Origin: Burhinus oedicnemus
Taxonomy: Eukaryota; Chordata; Aves; Charadriiformes; Burhinidae
Length of the DNA: 64,000 nt
Assembly: GCA_008921705.1 (NCBI GenBank)
Contig: VFFE01007640.1
Coordinates: forward strand, 1,396,108 to 1,460,107
Direction of reading: 5' to 3'
Shown: piece by piece, positions 1 to 11,899 of the stretch
How the letters are laid out: the number at the start of each line of letters is the position of its first letter
How positions within the stretch are numbered: the stretch's first letter is position 1
Position numbers and translations under genes: made by a program
Notes under the pieces: generated by a model
The model's input: only the letters and a program-made list of their open reading frames with translations
Databases searched by the model: none
Told to the model about the DNA's origin: nothing

Positions 1-1350
1 ATACACAAAATGGAGTCTCAGTGGCTTCATACCAGGGAATTTAAGGCGAGGGAAGTGGGTTTTGCAAATTGTACTGAGATTAGAGAGAATGAAGTTAGCT
101 CTAAGCAATACAGACACCAGCTATGAAGTTGTTAAAGGAAGCGTAAGGGATGAAGAGGTGGTTTGTTTTTTTTTTATGGAAAAGTGAACTAAACTGGGCT
201 GGTCCTGGCTCTGGAAACCCAGTGTTGATTCTTTTCAGTTATTCCAGTGGTCTCTTGGATGGCACTGGGCTATGCCAAATAGACCTTTTCCAAATAATCC
301 TCAGGACAAGGATTTGGGAGATAGCATTGGCCAGGGAAACTTTTCAAATAGGCATCTTTCCTATAGCCTCTCTGTTCCAGTGGGAGGGCGAGAGGGTTAA
401 ATGCCATGGCTGCTCCATCCAAGAGGGGCTTTGCAGCAGAGACTGGCCCCAGGCACGCTGGATGAGCTGTGGCTCAGCTGATATTTCCTCCACGCCTGGG
501 AGCATGCAGAAGAGCCTGACAGCTGTTATCGGCTCGGACAGATTGCTGTCTACAAGCTCTGGTCATTCTCCCAACTCAGATGTTTCACATAGCCATTAAG
601 GATTTGTACCATTTCTGTACGCACTTGCTGAGAGAATTCCAGCTGGGAGGATACAGGCAGCTCTGTATTTGTGGTTCCTAAGGAAACTCTGCCTTTTGGT
701 TTGCATACATCCTCTGAATGCTTTCTTCACTTTGCGAGTACATATGACTGCCTCTAAGGGCAACTTTGGGATGTCGGTCCTAGAGATAAATGTGTGTTTA
801 ATATGCTTCAGCAGATCTTTCCAAATGTCTTTTCTCTACCTTTCACCTGTTTCTGCCCTTTCTTCTTGACATTGCCTGTAAAGACTTTGTGAAGCTCTTA
901 GAGCTGACTTTGAAAGGAGCACAGAATGAAATATCACGGTACATCTTCACTCATGCAGAGGATGGCCTCCTCTGTGCTGCAGAATCTGCTTTGTGCTGCT
1001 CAGATGCCTAAAGTCCAAAAAAAAGAGACACCATAAAAAAATCTACCAAGACTAGAAGAAGCCCCACAGAAGTACTCAATTTTTATAAAAGAGATACCGA
1101 AGCATTTCTGTCTCAAAATTTTTGTTATTATAGGGTATATCTCCTCCTGTCCCTGAAAGCTTTCCTGGAGTCCTTTGGAAAAAATGAGTCACTCTCTCAC
1201 AGGCATCAACTTCAAGATACTTTTAAAATAATGTGCCACTTTTTTTTAAACTGGGAAATTCTTCAAAGAAAAGTTTTCTTCTTGAAGGATTTTAAATACT
1301 TAAAAATCCCAGGATGTTTTTAAATGTTTTCAAATACTGTCTGGAGGGGG

Positions 1351-1405
1351 TTTTTTTTTGTTTGTTTGTTTTGGTTTTTTGTTTTTTTTTTTTTGTTTTT
1401 TTTTT
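1351..1405. repeat. T-rich low-complexity tract with TTTG units
   Basis: This is 55 bp of almost pure T on the plus strand, interrupted by single G or GG in a TTTG-like rhythm. It produces a lysine-rich minus-strand frame that is not a gene. It could be a degraded poly(A) tail of a minus-strand retrocopy, but no retrocopy body is recognisable beside it. Confidence 0.85.
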
Positions 1406-4307
1406 AATTCCTCCACCTTTCTCAAGGATTACCAAAAATATCCAGTAATGATGTTCTGAAGTGGAAAAGCCATCATGGCTAGAAAGAGTTACTTCAATGG
1501 AAAAGAGAAAGACTTTCAAATTTTTCCTCCCTTAATAATTTCCTATAGAAAGTGTAATCATTCTATGAAGCTGTTGTTTGACATCAAGGAAGACTGAAAC
1601 ATTATGAGAGCTAAATGAATTAATATTGCAACAAAATGCTGGAGCCCAACATTTAAACATCCTCTCCCTGCATGTAGCTTAGTGTAAAGGTGTCTCAGAG
1701 CATCTTAGAGCAGCACTTGTGGATTTCTTCTGAATGGCTGCATTTTTACCAGTGCGAGGCATTCTGGTTTACCTATGTTTATGGTTAAATATGGAGCTGT
1801 TTATCATGTAATTTTTTGTGTCCTGCTCTTTAACTCCAAAGATGCCTCTTAAGCCTTTGTTCATACAAACTAAATTCAGCCTCCAAGACATCTGTCGTAG
1901 CTGAAAAACCCCTAGAATGTTCTCATGGTCTTCACAGGATCACTCCACTCTTAATAACGATCTGCCAAAAAGCTGTGTTTATCCCAGCTGCATTCTGCTG
2001 GATCCAGTCCAGATGTGGTAGTGCTGGCAAAAATAAGTATGTCTGTCTCTTGTCAGAACGGCCAATATGTTTTCATATAATTTCTGGGGAACAAATTCTG
2101 AGAGGTATAAGCCAGTTTTACATAGAGGAGAGAAATAGTTAACTAAGCTGCAATACGTCTAGACTTAATGCTTGAGCCTGGAAAACATTCCCAGAATTGC
2201 AGGATTATTTTGACCATTGAGTTATTTGGGTCAGAGCTACTCAAGCTTTTGAAAATATAAAATTAACTGAATATTATGGCAGTACAGGCTTTCATACCAG
2301 ACTTCTGCTGCTTCATCCTTACAGTTGGGTAATAGTACAAGAACAGTCTTTCTTTCAAGCCACTGAATTGCTTATGCAGTACCTGACAGAGTCCAGATAA
2401 GCAAATGTATACAAGACTGGCATGTTTACATTTATATTGAACTTTCCAGTGTATCTCATGTAAAATTTTGGAACAGGTTTGTACTATTTTCTATTTCTTG
2501 CAAATGTTTTGAATTAATCTTGTGTTGGATGGATTAGGTCACTTATTGACGTAAATAAAAAGATTAAATGCTTGAACAGAAATTGCAATTAAATGACCGT
2601 CATGCCAAGGTTCATTAAATCAATGCCTTGGAAGGTATAACTAGTTATAGAAGTACAGTAAGAAATGGCAAATATACTCCACATCAGATATGTAATTGAA
2701 CACGTGCTTAACTTTATCCTTCAGCATGCTGATGGACAAGGCCTTTCACAAGGGGCTGTAAAGCTTTGCAGAGGGTAAGTTTGGCTTAGCACAGGTGATA
2801 AAGGGAAAAGGGTACCGATAAATCTGTCTCACACAAATCATCACCGCAGCCTGAGAGAAGACAAGAGGAAAGAAAAGCTGGACACAACAGAGATGTCTGT
2901 GTGCTCTGTCAGTGTCAGGAAAGGGGGTAAAAACACCGTGTTCCATGCAATGAAGAGGCAAGTTAGATAGTTCCTTATCATCTCTGTCAATACTGGTAAT
3001 CAAATAAGGACAAAAGGAAAGAAGAGGTTAAAAGAGCAATTGATGAGTCTTTAGGGACTGTAAATTAAGGAAACAGCCATGACTTTTGTCTAGGTAATTC
3101 TGAGGAAACTATCTGAAATGCAGAGATGAAATCGATTGATTTGCCCAGTAGGAAACTAGCTACAGCAGAAACAGGAACAGCATCAGTCAGCGGTAACTTT
3201 ATTGCTTCACAACAGCACTGCAGAGGTAATATTCCCTGATTTTACATGTAAAGAAATTGAAGTAGATAATGTCTACTGATTCTACTGGTAGCACATTCCC
3301 ATGGCCCTACATAAGAGCCGGATTAGTCCTAAATGGCAAAAGTGTCCGGTTCTGAGATTTTGGCCTGAAGGTTCAAAATAGCAATGAATTCCTTGATCCA
3401 TACTGCATATTAATGAGTAGAACTATCATTAACTATCATTTTCTACCTTTAGAATTATTTCCTCATTAATAGGCTGTCCACTCCTGTTCGTGTTTAGTAC
3501 TCTAATGACAACTATCTTTTGTGTTTTCATAAATTATAGGTGTATTTCTAAATGGTTTAAAAGGTGGTGACAGAGACCCAGACTTACCATTTCTGTTGAA
3601 AATGGTTCAATGACACTGAAGTCCTTGCCTGTGATTCATCTACTGCTTCAAGCTACAGAACTTGTTGATGGAAGAGTGTGTGTACTCGTGGATATGTGTG
3701 TTCGAAGGCTGCCTTTTCGAGACGGCTATATTTAATATTCAGGGGATATATTTAGCAGTCACCTTCACATACAATAACTCGTCAACTCATTTTCTGTTGA
3801 ACCGAGTCAGAAATTTCTTACCTGATTTTGCTTCTAATGAGTTGGTAAAGCCTCAGCTATAAATGCATTCAAGTTAGCTTTTAAAATATTTTTGGAGATA
3901 AAATTGGCATTATTTATGCGCTTCGCTTAACATGAATAATGTATCAGTTTAGCTTAAGCTAAATAATTCAAATCAAATGTTGGTAAACTTTAAAAGCCTT
4001 TTTATATGGAGATTCAGAAAGAATCATACCTCCTTTGAGACATACTGAATGTGTTTACTGAGGATCTTTTAACATTTTTTAAAAGATCCTTGTTGATATT
4101 ATGCATGTTTTTTCTTTCTGTTGGGGGAAAAAATCCCTTTTGTTGTTGCATGACAGATGGCAACCACAAAAGACATGATATTAGATATGTTTGAAAGAGA
4201 TCATATGAATTTAAATTTTATACACAGATGTTTCACAACAAGCAGAGTTTTTCACAGTAATGTGAGGAGCAGAGAGAACAAAGTACTTCAGTTTGCGCAT
4301 GCACTTG

Positions 4308-4344
4308 CATACATATATATTTATATATACATAGATGTGTATGT
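4308..4344. repeat. Imperfect (TA)n / (ATAC) microsatellite
   Basis: Alternating TA and CA dinucleotides form a short imperfect microsatellite with ATATAT and TATATATAC words. It gives the IYIYIYI run in the overlapping false reading frame. Confidence 0.75.
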
Positions 4345-4867
4345 TATGATAAATTAGACTTTCTGCAAGAGTAGCAACAGTAGATTATAAAACACTAGTT
4401 GGAAAGCAAAAACTCTTCTACTCATGGTTTGAAATCTGTTTTATACACACAGCAGACTAGAGGACAGGAAGAATACTTTTAATAGAAAACACTTGATTTA
4501 GAGCTTGAATCTGACTTTGTTTTCATCAGTATGCATGTGGATCACACCAGTGTGTCTGAAAGTAAAATGAAGCTTGAAATACAGCTGGTGGATTCTTTTT
4601 TTTCCTTCCGTGGAGACCTTTCTAAAGAAAAAAACCCGTCCCAAAATAAATAGGGACTACGCCAGACAAAACTGCAAAATTTCTGACTGGACAATATTAC
4701 CCCAGCGTTAAGACCTCTTGATTTAACTTTCTCCATAGCCTAAGCTCCTATAACATGCAATTATCAGTCCTTTTGGAATGGGTCTTCTACAGCCATCATT
4801 CAATAGCCAAAATCAGTTATGAACCAAACTGAGCCACTGGACCTATTTAAAACTACTTTTTAAAAAC

Positions 4868-4902
4868 TCTTTTATTTCTTTTTTTTTTTTTTTCTTTTTC
4901 TC
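4868..4902. repeat. Poly(T) tract
   Basis: About 35 bp of nearly pure T, broken by single C or A bases. No retrocopy is visible next to it. Confidence 0.8.
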
Positions 4903-6384
4903 TTGGATTAGTTTGTACCAGAATCAGTTCCTCCAACACGGTCTTTCATGAGGCAAACACAACCTTTTCTTCACAAACAAAGGAGGAAGCAGCACATGGA
5001 AGGGAAGGAACAACCAGGAACAGGAACAAGATGGGCCACTGCCCTCAGCAGCCGTGACTATAGCACATTCACGGAGCTAAACAGGAGCAGCTCCAATCTC
5101 GAGCTGAATTTGGGGCCTAAATGCAAAAAAGCAAAGAAATATGAAGGAGCAGAGTGGCAGTGTGCAGAACGTACTGCAACTTTTTCAAGTTGGGCTACGA
5201 GAGTATTCAGGAATTAGATCTTTTTTTTCTGTACAACTTCTAAGGTAGAGACAGAAAAGATGAGTCCTAGCCAGTAACTGTAGTACAACTGTTGGTGTAG
5301 TAAAATATGAGTTTATATAATATGCAAAGAAAAGGCTACTCTAAATTCTCTGTAGCCTGCAAGTACCACTGCCAACAGTTTGGAACAAAACTGGTCACGC
5401 TCGTAACTGTTACCTCCTGAATTTCTTAGATTATGCCCAGAATCAGGAAATGATCTGGAACCTGAAATATTAAATGTTTCCATGAGACAAAGCTTCTCTC
5501 ACATTTGTTCACTTTTTTGGGGCTGAAATATTGGCACCATAACAATCACGCAGGTGTGACGTCTTGAGCAATAGAAAACTGATCACACAATATTCCAGAT
5601 AGACCAAATTAACAGAAGAAAATATTAAAAGCAATTACTTTTTCCCCTAAATTATATCCTTCCAAAAGATAAAAACTGTATAATTCTGTCTGCCACAGGT
5701 CTAATGATATTCTCAGGATTGCTTCACATCTTTTTAATATCAACAGATACAAAAGGACATATAATTAACATCTTTCCTTTCTCTTTTGAATGAAACCAGA
5801 AGCATCCTGACACACTGCAGGAACACAAAACCAAATGATCTGTTTAGACTTGTTTGGGTTCAGCAAGGCATATTTTGAAGCTCAGTTTCTAATTAATGTG
5901 ACAGTTGTATATCACACTTCAAGGCACTGTCCCAGTGGGTTTCAGTTCACTGTGGATCATGGATAAAGAAAAAAAAAAAAAAAAGAGGTTGATATTCAGA
6001 TGTTGAAAAGTGTTATATATTCTTTCATTACAACGAACTCATACGTATCTACACCTGCTGAGGTTTTCATATAATTTAAAACCAAGTTCATTAAACTATC
6101 AAGAACATAGACAGTGAAGGTTACATGGCCTTACAACAGAATTAAATAAAGATATAGACAAATACTTCGGTGTACAGTTATGTTGTTATTATTGCCCATC
6201 AAAAAATGTAGGTGGACAGAGTCCCAGAACATTCCTCCCATTCTGGGCACACTGATTTATTACCAGATTGAACACAAAACAAAAAAGTATATGTCTCAAG
6301 TAATATTACTGGCCAAATCTCCAATCAGAAGGGAGATTTTCAGCATGTAATTTGCAGCATGGTTCTCCAGTCTTCATTTCCCAT

Positions 6385-6487
6385 CTTGAGCAACCTGCTC
6401 TTTTTGACCCTGTGTTGATCAGGGGGTTTGGACTAGATGGTCTCCAGGGGTTCCAGTCAACCTCAACTATTCTGCGATTATGTGATA
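6385..6487 (+). mobile_element. CR1 LINE, 3' tail fragment
   Basis: The segment reads like the 3' untranslated end of CR1 on the plus strand. It has GAGCAACCTGCTCT, then GGACTAGATGGTCTCCAG, then CAACCTCAACTATTCTG, and ends in degenerate 8-bp tail units. Only about 100 bp remain, so this is a strongly 5'-truncated copy. Its divergence from the 31-42 kb copies suggests an older insertion or a different CR1 subfamily. No coding part is present. Confidence 0.85.
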
Positions 6488-6719
6488 CTCCCACTCAATG
6501 CTTCTTTTAGTGGATTTTTACTTCCAAATTACATAGCATTAACAGCCAGCTGACTCAATATAAACGTCTTTATCATGGAGGAGCCCAACTAAAACTAATT
6601 TAAAACCCTTATATTTAAAAACCCTTTTTTTAGAAAGATTTTTTGTAGCTCTGAAGCCTTGTCTCTTGTTCGTCACGTTATCAGTTGTGGTCTGGTTTTA
6701 CATTAGATGGTTTAGAGTA

Positions 6720-8110
6720 TTACCATGGATGAGAAGTGTGAGGTGAATGCTCATGGATGCTCTCAGCACTGTTCTCCTGCCACTGAGTGCAAAGGAGAGG
6801 TGTCATTTGGGAACGAGGGACCCCCAGGGGCTCAGCTCTCTCCTGCTGCAGAGTGATGGGGATGGATGTGCCCTGCGGGAAGGACAGCAACAGCCCCAGT
6901 GCAGAAGAAGTGCCCACTTACAAAAGGAGGAGAGAAGGTACGTCCTGCTCACCTTCTCCAAACTGACCAGTCAAGTGGCCAAGTCTACCTTTGCTGCCAG
7001 AGGTGACCAGTGGTGGCCGCTTCTTGAGACCAGCCTGCAAGAAATGTGCTGTGCTTGCCAAGCAGCCCCGCAGCAGAAAGGGCCCCCAGTGAGCTGCATT
7101 GACCCCCTGGCAATGTGTGAGAGGTGGGGACAGCCAAGGGATTTGCTGCAGTCAGTGACCTGGGATGTGCTCAGCAGGCCAGGACACCAGTGTTGGGGGA
7201 GGCTGGGACACAGGGACTTCCCGCTGAAGCTCAGCCTGCTGGCCTGAGACACCTGACCTTTGCCCAGCCCTTGACCAGCCTCTCCAGGCTGCTGGCGTGT
7301 AGTGTTGTTGCCTGGGCAAGGGGAAAAAAGAAATGGAAGGTGAGAAGTGATACACCTGATGCTGGGAAACATCTGTGGGCAGCGTGGAGACAGGAGGGAC
7401 ACTGATGACATTACTGTGCCATAGCTCAGTTCCTTCAGTTGGAGCTTGATGGAGGGCAGCTGGGTCACCTGGGCTTCCTCTGCTCCTGGTTGCCTACGCA
7501 TGGGGAAGGGGCAGAGAAAGATCTCTGTGAGATCCAAGCTGCCTTTTCTGTCTCCTGCCACCCTGGGGAACACTTACAAGTGGCCTTGAAACAGCCGGGT
7601 ACCACTCAACAGTTGGGCAGAGAAAAGCAGCAACGTTGAGGACAGGGCTGGACAAGTGTTGGCTGGACACAGCTGGGTGAAGCAGTTCTGCCAGCTCTGT
7701 CCAAGAGCTGTGGGGTTACTTCTCCCCACCTTGGGATTGGTGTGTCCACATACAGCAGTGTCTGGGGCATCGCCCCCTGCAGCCTGGACATGGGGCTCCC
7801 AGGATGAACTGAGAGGCAGGGCTTGCTCAAGAAGTGTGTTGACCCAGAACTCCTTCACCACCCGTCCCACCGAGGCCAGGAGAAGCATCAAGTGGGGCAT
7901 GCTGGCAGGGCCCACACCAGTGCCATCCACAGTCAGTCCCATCCTCTTTCTGCAGGTCTCTCTGTGCCACTGCCATGGGGGGTCAGAAGGGCATGTTTCC
8001 TCTAGCCAAAGCAGCGGTCCAAATGGAAAGGCCCCTCGGCGACAGAGTCCAGAGATGGAGTTTCTGCAGAATTCCATCTTTATCCTTTTTTCTGAACACT
8101 GACTTTTTAA
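6720..8110. other. GC-rich island of unknown origin
   Basis: The composition changes abruptly from AT-rich flanks to a segment of roughly 1.4 kb that is clearly GC-rich, full of CTG, CAG and GGG words, with few CpG dinucleotides. Several reading frames of 148-232 codons lie on both strands, as expected where stop codons are rare. I do not recognise any CR1, LTR or DNA-transposon sequence in it, and I see no convincing terminal repeats or target duplication. It could be an unclassified old transposable element, a retrocopy, or an exon-bearing segment of a poorly conserved transcript. The low CpG content argues against an active CpG-island promoter. Confidence 0.5.
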
Positions 8111-8272
8111 TGCCAACTTTGTTCTTCTTTGATAATTCTCATCCTCTTTAGTTTGAATTTGGACCAGCAACTGACGGCCCTGTAGCTCATTAGCTATGAC
8201 AGCATTCTTGCAGCTCAGGACTAATGTATATCTTCTCCATTTCTGCTTAACTTTTGCTGAAAGATGAGACAA
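6971..8272 (-). other. Long minus-strand open frame with splice-like signals (unverified)
   Basis: Reading leftward from 8272, one frame stays open for 434 codons except for a single TAA at 7576-7574. That TAA lies inside a GTAAGT word (7577-7572), a consensus splice donor. A pyrimidine-rich run ending in TTTCAG lies near the right-hand start, around 8255-8270, so an exon of about 680 bp could be drawn. The first 65 codons or so are Lys/Arg/Gln-rich, and the rest is Ser/Pro/Gly-rich without a domain I know. Opposite-strand frames are also long, so GC-driven chance openness is a serious alternative. No function is proposed. Confidence 0.2.
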
Positions 8273-8289
8273 GGCTGTAACCCATTGTT

Positions 8290-11200
8290 AAGCTTTCCTT
8301 ATCAGAAGGCAAAAGTGGATGCTCCTCTAAACTTCATCACCTGAGAATCTGATGTCCAGTCTACATTTTCTATTTTTGCTTCCCTAAAGCTAGCGGAGAG
8401 AGTCAGGTACCTTCAAAAGGTGCTTTATCATGACAAAAGTAACTTAAGAAAAGTTGGATGAATAACTTTTTTAAAAATATCTTTCCCCTTCTCCATTGAC
8501 AATGAAACTTAGACAACAAGCTTATATTCTGGACAATCAGCCTTGGGTTGATAGGTAAAGTTTACCCGGCTAGGTGGGGATTCAATTCATCTACCTCTGT
8601 GTATCTGTAGTATATATGTTGGGCTATTCATCCTGGACTGTCTTTGGATTCAATGGAGGAAAACCTAAGAATTTTTAAGGTTAACCTCATGTTAAAGTAG
8701 ACATCTAACATAACTCAAATGAGTCATTCCTATTGCACTCCACTGGTTCAAATTAAGGTACATAACTCAGTTGCAGATACCTATAGTGTAGATTTCTAAA
8801 GACAGAGGAGGCAAATCCCAAAGTTTGATCAGATGAATCTCACTCTGATGTTATAGAACAAGGTTTCTTCGTAATTTTTGTAGATAAACTTGTCACAAGC
8901 TATGCTTCAGCTTTTTGAAGCACTATTGATTGCTAAACAGCTCTTTTCATTAGTAAAATAATAATAAAAAAAACCCTTACATTTTCTCAGCATCATCACT
9001 GGTGTTGATTTTTTCATTTGACTTTGTGGCACTTTCACATCCATAGTTGCTGCCTCGGTTTGTTTTCTTTCATCAGTTTAAATAAAAACTTATAGACTTT
9101 TCTTATTTCTTTCTTTTTCTCCCTCTATACTTAAAGCAAAACAGAACTCTTAGAACTTAGCAAAATCCTTGGACTCCAGGAGCACAATGAGTGGGACACA
9201 GTGGGAGCTGTGTATGACATCAGAGTTGATCCCACGGTGATGAGACCAATATCAATCCCCAGTTGTGACCCACCTGAATGAGTTTGGAATAGAGAGCATG
9301 TTAAGAAAGCAAGCAAGTTTTTACTTACACATTTATCTTTCTAATCAGGTTTGATAGGAAAAGGGAATGAGGGGGAAGAAAAGCACATGACAGTGTAATG
9401 AGAACAGTGATGAAATTTTATGTTTGTTGTTTGGGAGGGGTTTTTTGCTTGTTTGTTTGGTTTTGGGTTTTTTGTTTATTTTTTTGTTTGTTTGGTTGGT
9501 TGTTTTTCTTATCTGGTGCAATATAGTAGTGATTCCATCAGGAAAAGAGCTGCTCTACTGCAAGGTTTTTCTAAGTGGGATCTGTCTGGTCTTTTTCCCA
9601 GATCACTGGGTTGTCCTGAGTAGAGAACACAGCATTACTTCAGTGAACCAAACTGAGAATTTTTGGCAGAGTTTTTCTTTTGTCTTGACAGAAGTATTTA
9701 TGGCCTCTAACCCACAGGATGCACTTTGTTGGTGCAATACATAGCATATTGTAGGAATGAACTATTTTGCTGAACAACACATTTATCATCGATACCATAC
9801 TTACTTGTAAACTGATCAGATAGTGTTTGAATCAAGATACAACTGGAAGAAAAACTAATAAAATTCTGATACTAATTGCTCCAGTTCCACCACTTGTACT
9901 CTGTGCTCATTTTTATTTTTATGTGCATTTACAGATATTGAACCAAATTTACTTTTGGTGCAATTTTACAAAACCCAAGGAAACTGAGACCACAAAAGCT
10001 AACACAGAATTTTTCTCAGAAGTCAGCCACATAAGTGGGCAGCTGTCAGTTTTAACTTTCTGGGAATTGGGGAGAAATTAAGGAACAGCTTAGGATCTCA
10101 CAGAAGGTAAATTTCATTAGAGGAATTAAAAATTAGAAGTGTATGGCATGTAACCCTCCAAACAATCCATTTGAACAGGTGGGTTTTGTTCTGAAATTCT
10201 AAACATATTAATAACTGATTACCATCCAATATTATATAGAAGCATCTAATCAACAAGCACATATTTTTCCAAAGCAGAAACTGCCACAGATGATGTTTGT
10301 GACTTTCCCACCTTTTCTCAACATACCCTTTTCTGTTCATTTTTTTTTTCTTTTTCAGTTTTGAAGGAACCTGAAACAGATGGTTGTAGCTAACTCCATA
10401 ATCATGATGCAGAATTTGTGTGTGTGGTTAGTGAGTCTCTGTGGAATGTTACTATATATACTATATTTCCATGCATATAACCTACAGGTAATCTTCAAAA
10501 ACAAAACAAAAATGCCATGTAGCAGAAGCATGAGGTACACTCAAAGGAAAATGGTATACCCTACCCCTAATTCCCACAGCATCTTTTCTATTACTAACTC
10601 CCTATAGATTGCTCCACTTCTCTCAGTAACACTCTTTTGCTGTTTCCTTCCTCCTCTTTGTTGTATGTCTGGTTTTGTGCAGGTTTTCAGACAATTTTTT
10701 TTCAAGGTAGACTACCTTACAGCATTATGAGCCAGTGCAGTGGAACTTAAATAGATGAAAAGATGGGCAACAGCTGATAAAAGTACTCAAGGACATTTTA
10801 CAGTTGTTCTTATAGTTGTTGTTGTCTTATATAGTTGTTATATTGTTCTTTTCACTCTTCCCCCTTCCCCATACCAATCTCTGAAAACTGCTCCACAATA
10901 ACATTATATTAAGAAGTTTTTTCAGTTGAAAAAATGAATATTTAGTCAGTCTTTTAAATTCACATTTAGGCACATAGAGAGAACAGGAAGAAAATCAAGC
11001 TATGAATGTGTCTAAATATTGATTATGAAAAACCCTACTGTTAGATCTATTGCCCCTCTTTTTTTAAAAATCCTGAATGTGATACGTTTTTTAAACAAAA
11101 TTAACTTTCACCCTCAATCATAAAAGTATGGAAATAAAAAGGTAAGGGGAAGATAAGTTCCTTTTCTGCCTTCAGATTATCTACAACACTGTCTAAAATA

Positions 11201-11520
11201 CGCCTATATACACCTTTCCCTTCTGTGTTCTACAGATCCAATTAAATACTTTTTAATATAGCTGTGATGGTCTTGGTGAACTGAATTGTGAGTAAATGGC
11301 ATTCATATCTTTGCCTTCAACTCTCACACCACTATCAAACCTTGATAATGATATAATATCCTATATCAGTTCTGCATCTATATGAAAAACCTGGAGATAT
11401 GAGTCTAATACTCTCATCTATTTATGAAGATTTCTAAATTAATATAGCTGAAATCTTTGTAAAGTTCATGTTTGTCAGGATAAAATTTATGTTTTAGTCT
11501 GTCATCAAGCAAAAAAATTT
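8290..11520. other. Unique non-coding DNA
   Basis: No gene, RNA or mobile element is visible apart from a T/G-rich tract at 9420-9508. The reading frames here are short (up to 106 codons), and those at 9420-9744 arise from that tract. Confidence 0.6.
9420..9508. repeat. (TTTG)n-like T/G-rich tract
   Basis: About 90 bp composed almost only of T and G in TTTG, TTGG and T-run units. It is an imperfect simple repeat and explains the Phe/Val/Leu/Gly-rich false frames over it. Confidence 0.8.
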
Positions 11521-11522
11521 AA

Positions 11523-11632
11523 ATCACAGAATCGCAGAGTAGTTGAGGTTAGAGGGGACTTCTGGAGACCATCTACTCCAACTCTCCTGCTCAAAGCAGT
11601 GTCAGCTAGAGCAGATTGCCCAGCATTGTGTA
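11523..11632 (-). mobile_element. CR1 LINE, 3' fragment
   Basis: On the plus strand it begins with the reversed CR1 tail words ATCACAGAATCGCAGAGT. It continues through the reversed 3' region (GGGGACTTCTGGAGACCATC, then AGAGCAGATTGCCCAG). A weak match may continue to about 11680 (GGATTTTGACATTTC). Only the 3' untranslated end is left. It resembles the 39.5-kb copy more than the young 31-kb copy, suggesting a shared older subfamily. Confidence 0.8.
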
Positions 11633-11804
11633 CTGTTCTACAAATACATTCTGTAATACGGATTTTGACATTTCAGCCAGAATTATTTTAAAATCAGAAA
11701 TGTAATGCTACTCTTGAAATATCATGCTGAGGATAACATTGTTCCCCCCCAAAAACCGATAACAAACCATGAAGGACATATATAGATAGATGGTATAGAT
11801 ATAG

Positions 11805-11880
11805 ATAGACATAGACATAGACATAGACATAGACATAGACATAGACATAGACATAGACATAGACATAGACATAGACATAG
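11805..11880. repeat. Pure (ATAGAC)n hexanucleotide microsatellite
   Basis: Seventy-six consecutive bases follow an exact ATAGAC period, about 12.7 copies with no interruption. It is flanked on both sides by related but imperfect ATAGAT and GATATAGAT units (about 11779-11804 and 11881-11893). That suggests it grew by slippage from a GATA-type seed. Such pure arrays are usually length-polymorphic. It has no spacers, so it is not a CRISPR-like array. Confidence 0.97.
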
Positions 11881-11899
11881 TTTAGATATAGATGTATCA

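Larger units (their letters stand above)
1..6384. other. Unique AT-rich non-coding DNA
   Basis: I see no gene, RNA or recognisable mobile element in this stretch apart from low-complexity tracts. The longest reading frame (150-599, plus, 149 codons) has no recognisable domain and runs through ordinary AT-rich sequence. Positions 2560-2710 are rich in TTAAAT and ATTAAA words, as many conserved non-coding elements are, but that is only an impression. Confidence 0.6.

Noticed and set aside
150..599. Plus-strand frame of 149 codons
   Set aside because: I see no recognisable domain, and the composition and start context are unremarkable. It is taken as chance.
1351..1405. T-rich tract as the poly(A) tail of a minus-strand processed pseudogene
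   Set aside because: No coding remnant is recognisable on the adjoining side, and no flanking target duplication was found. The same applies to the tracts at 4868, 14901 and 52741.
11805..11880. CRISPR-like or telomere-like array
   Set aside because: The units are contiguous 6-mers without spacers, and the motif is ATAGAC rather than TTAGGG. It is a microsatellite.
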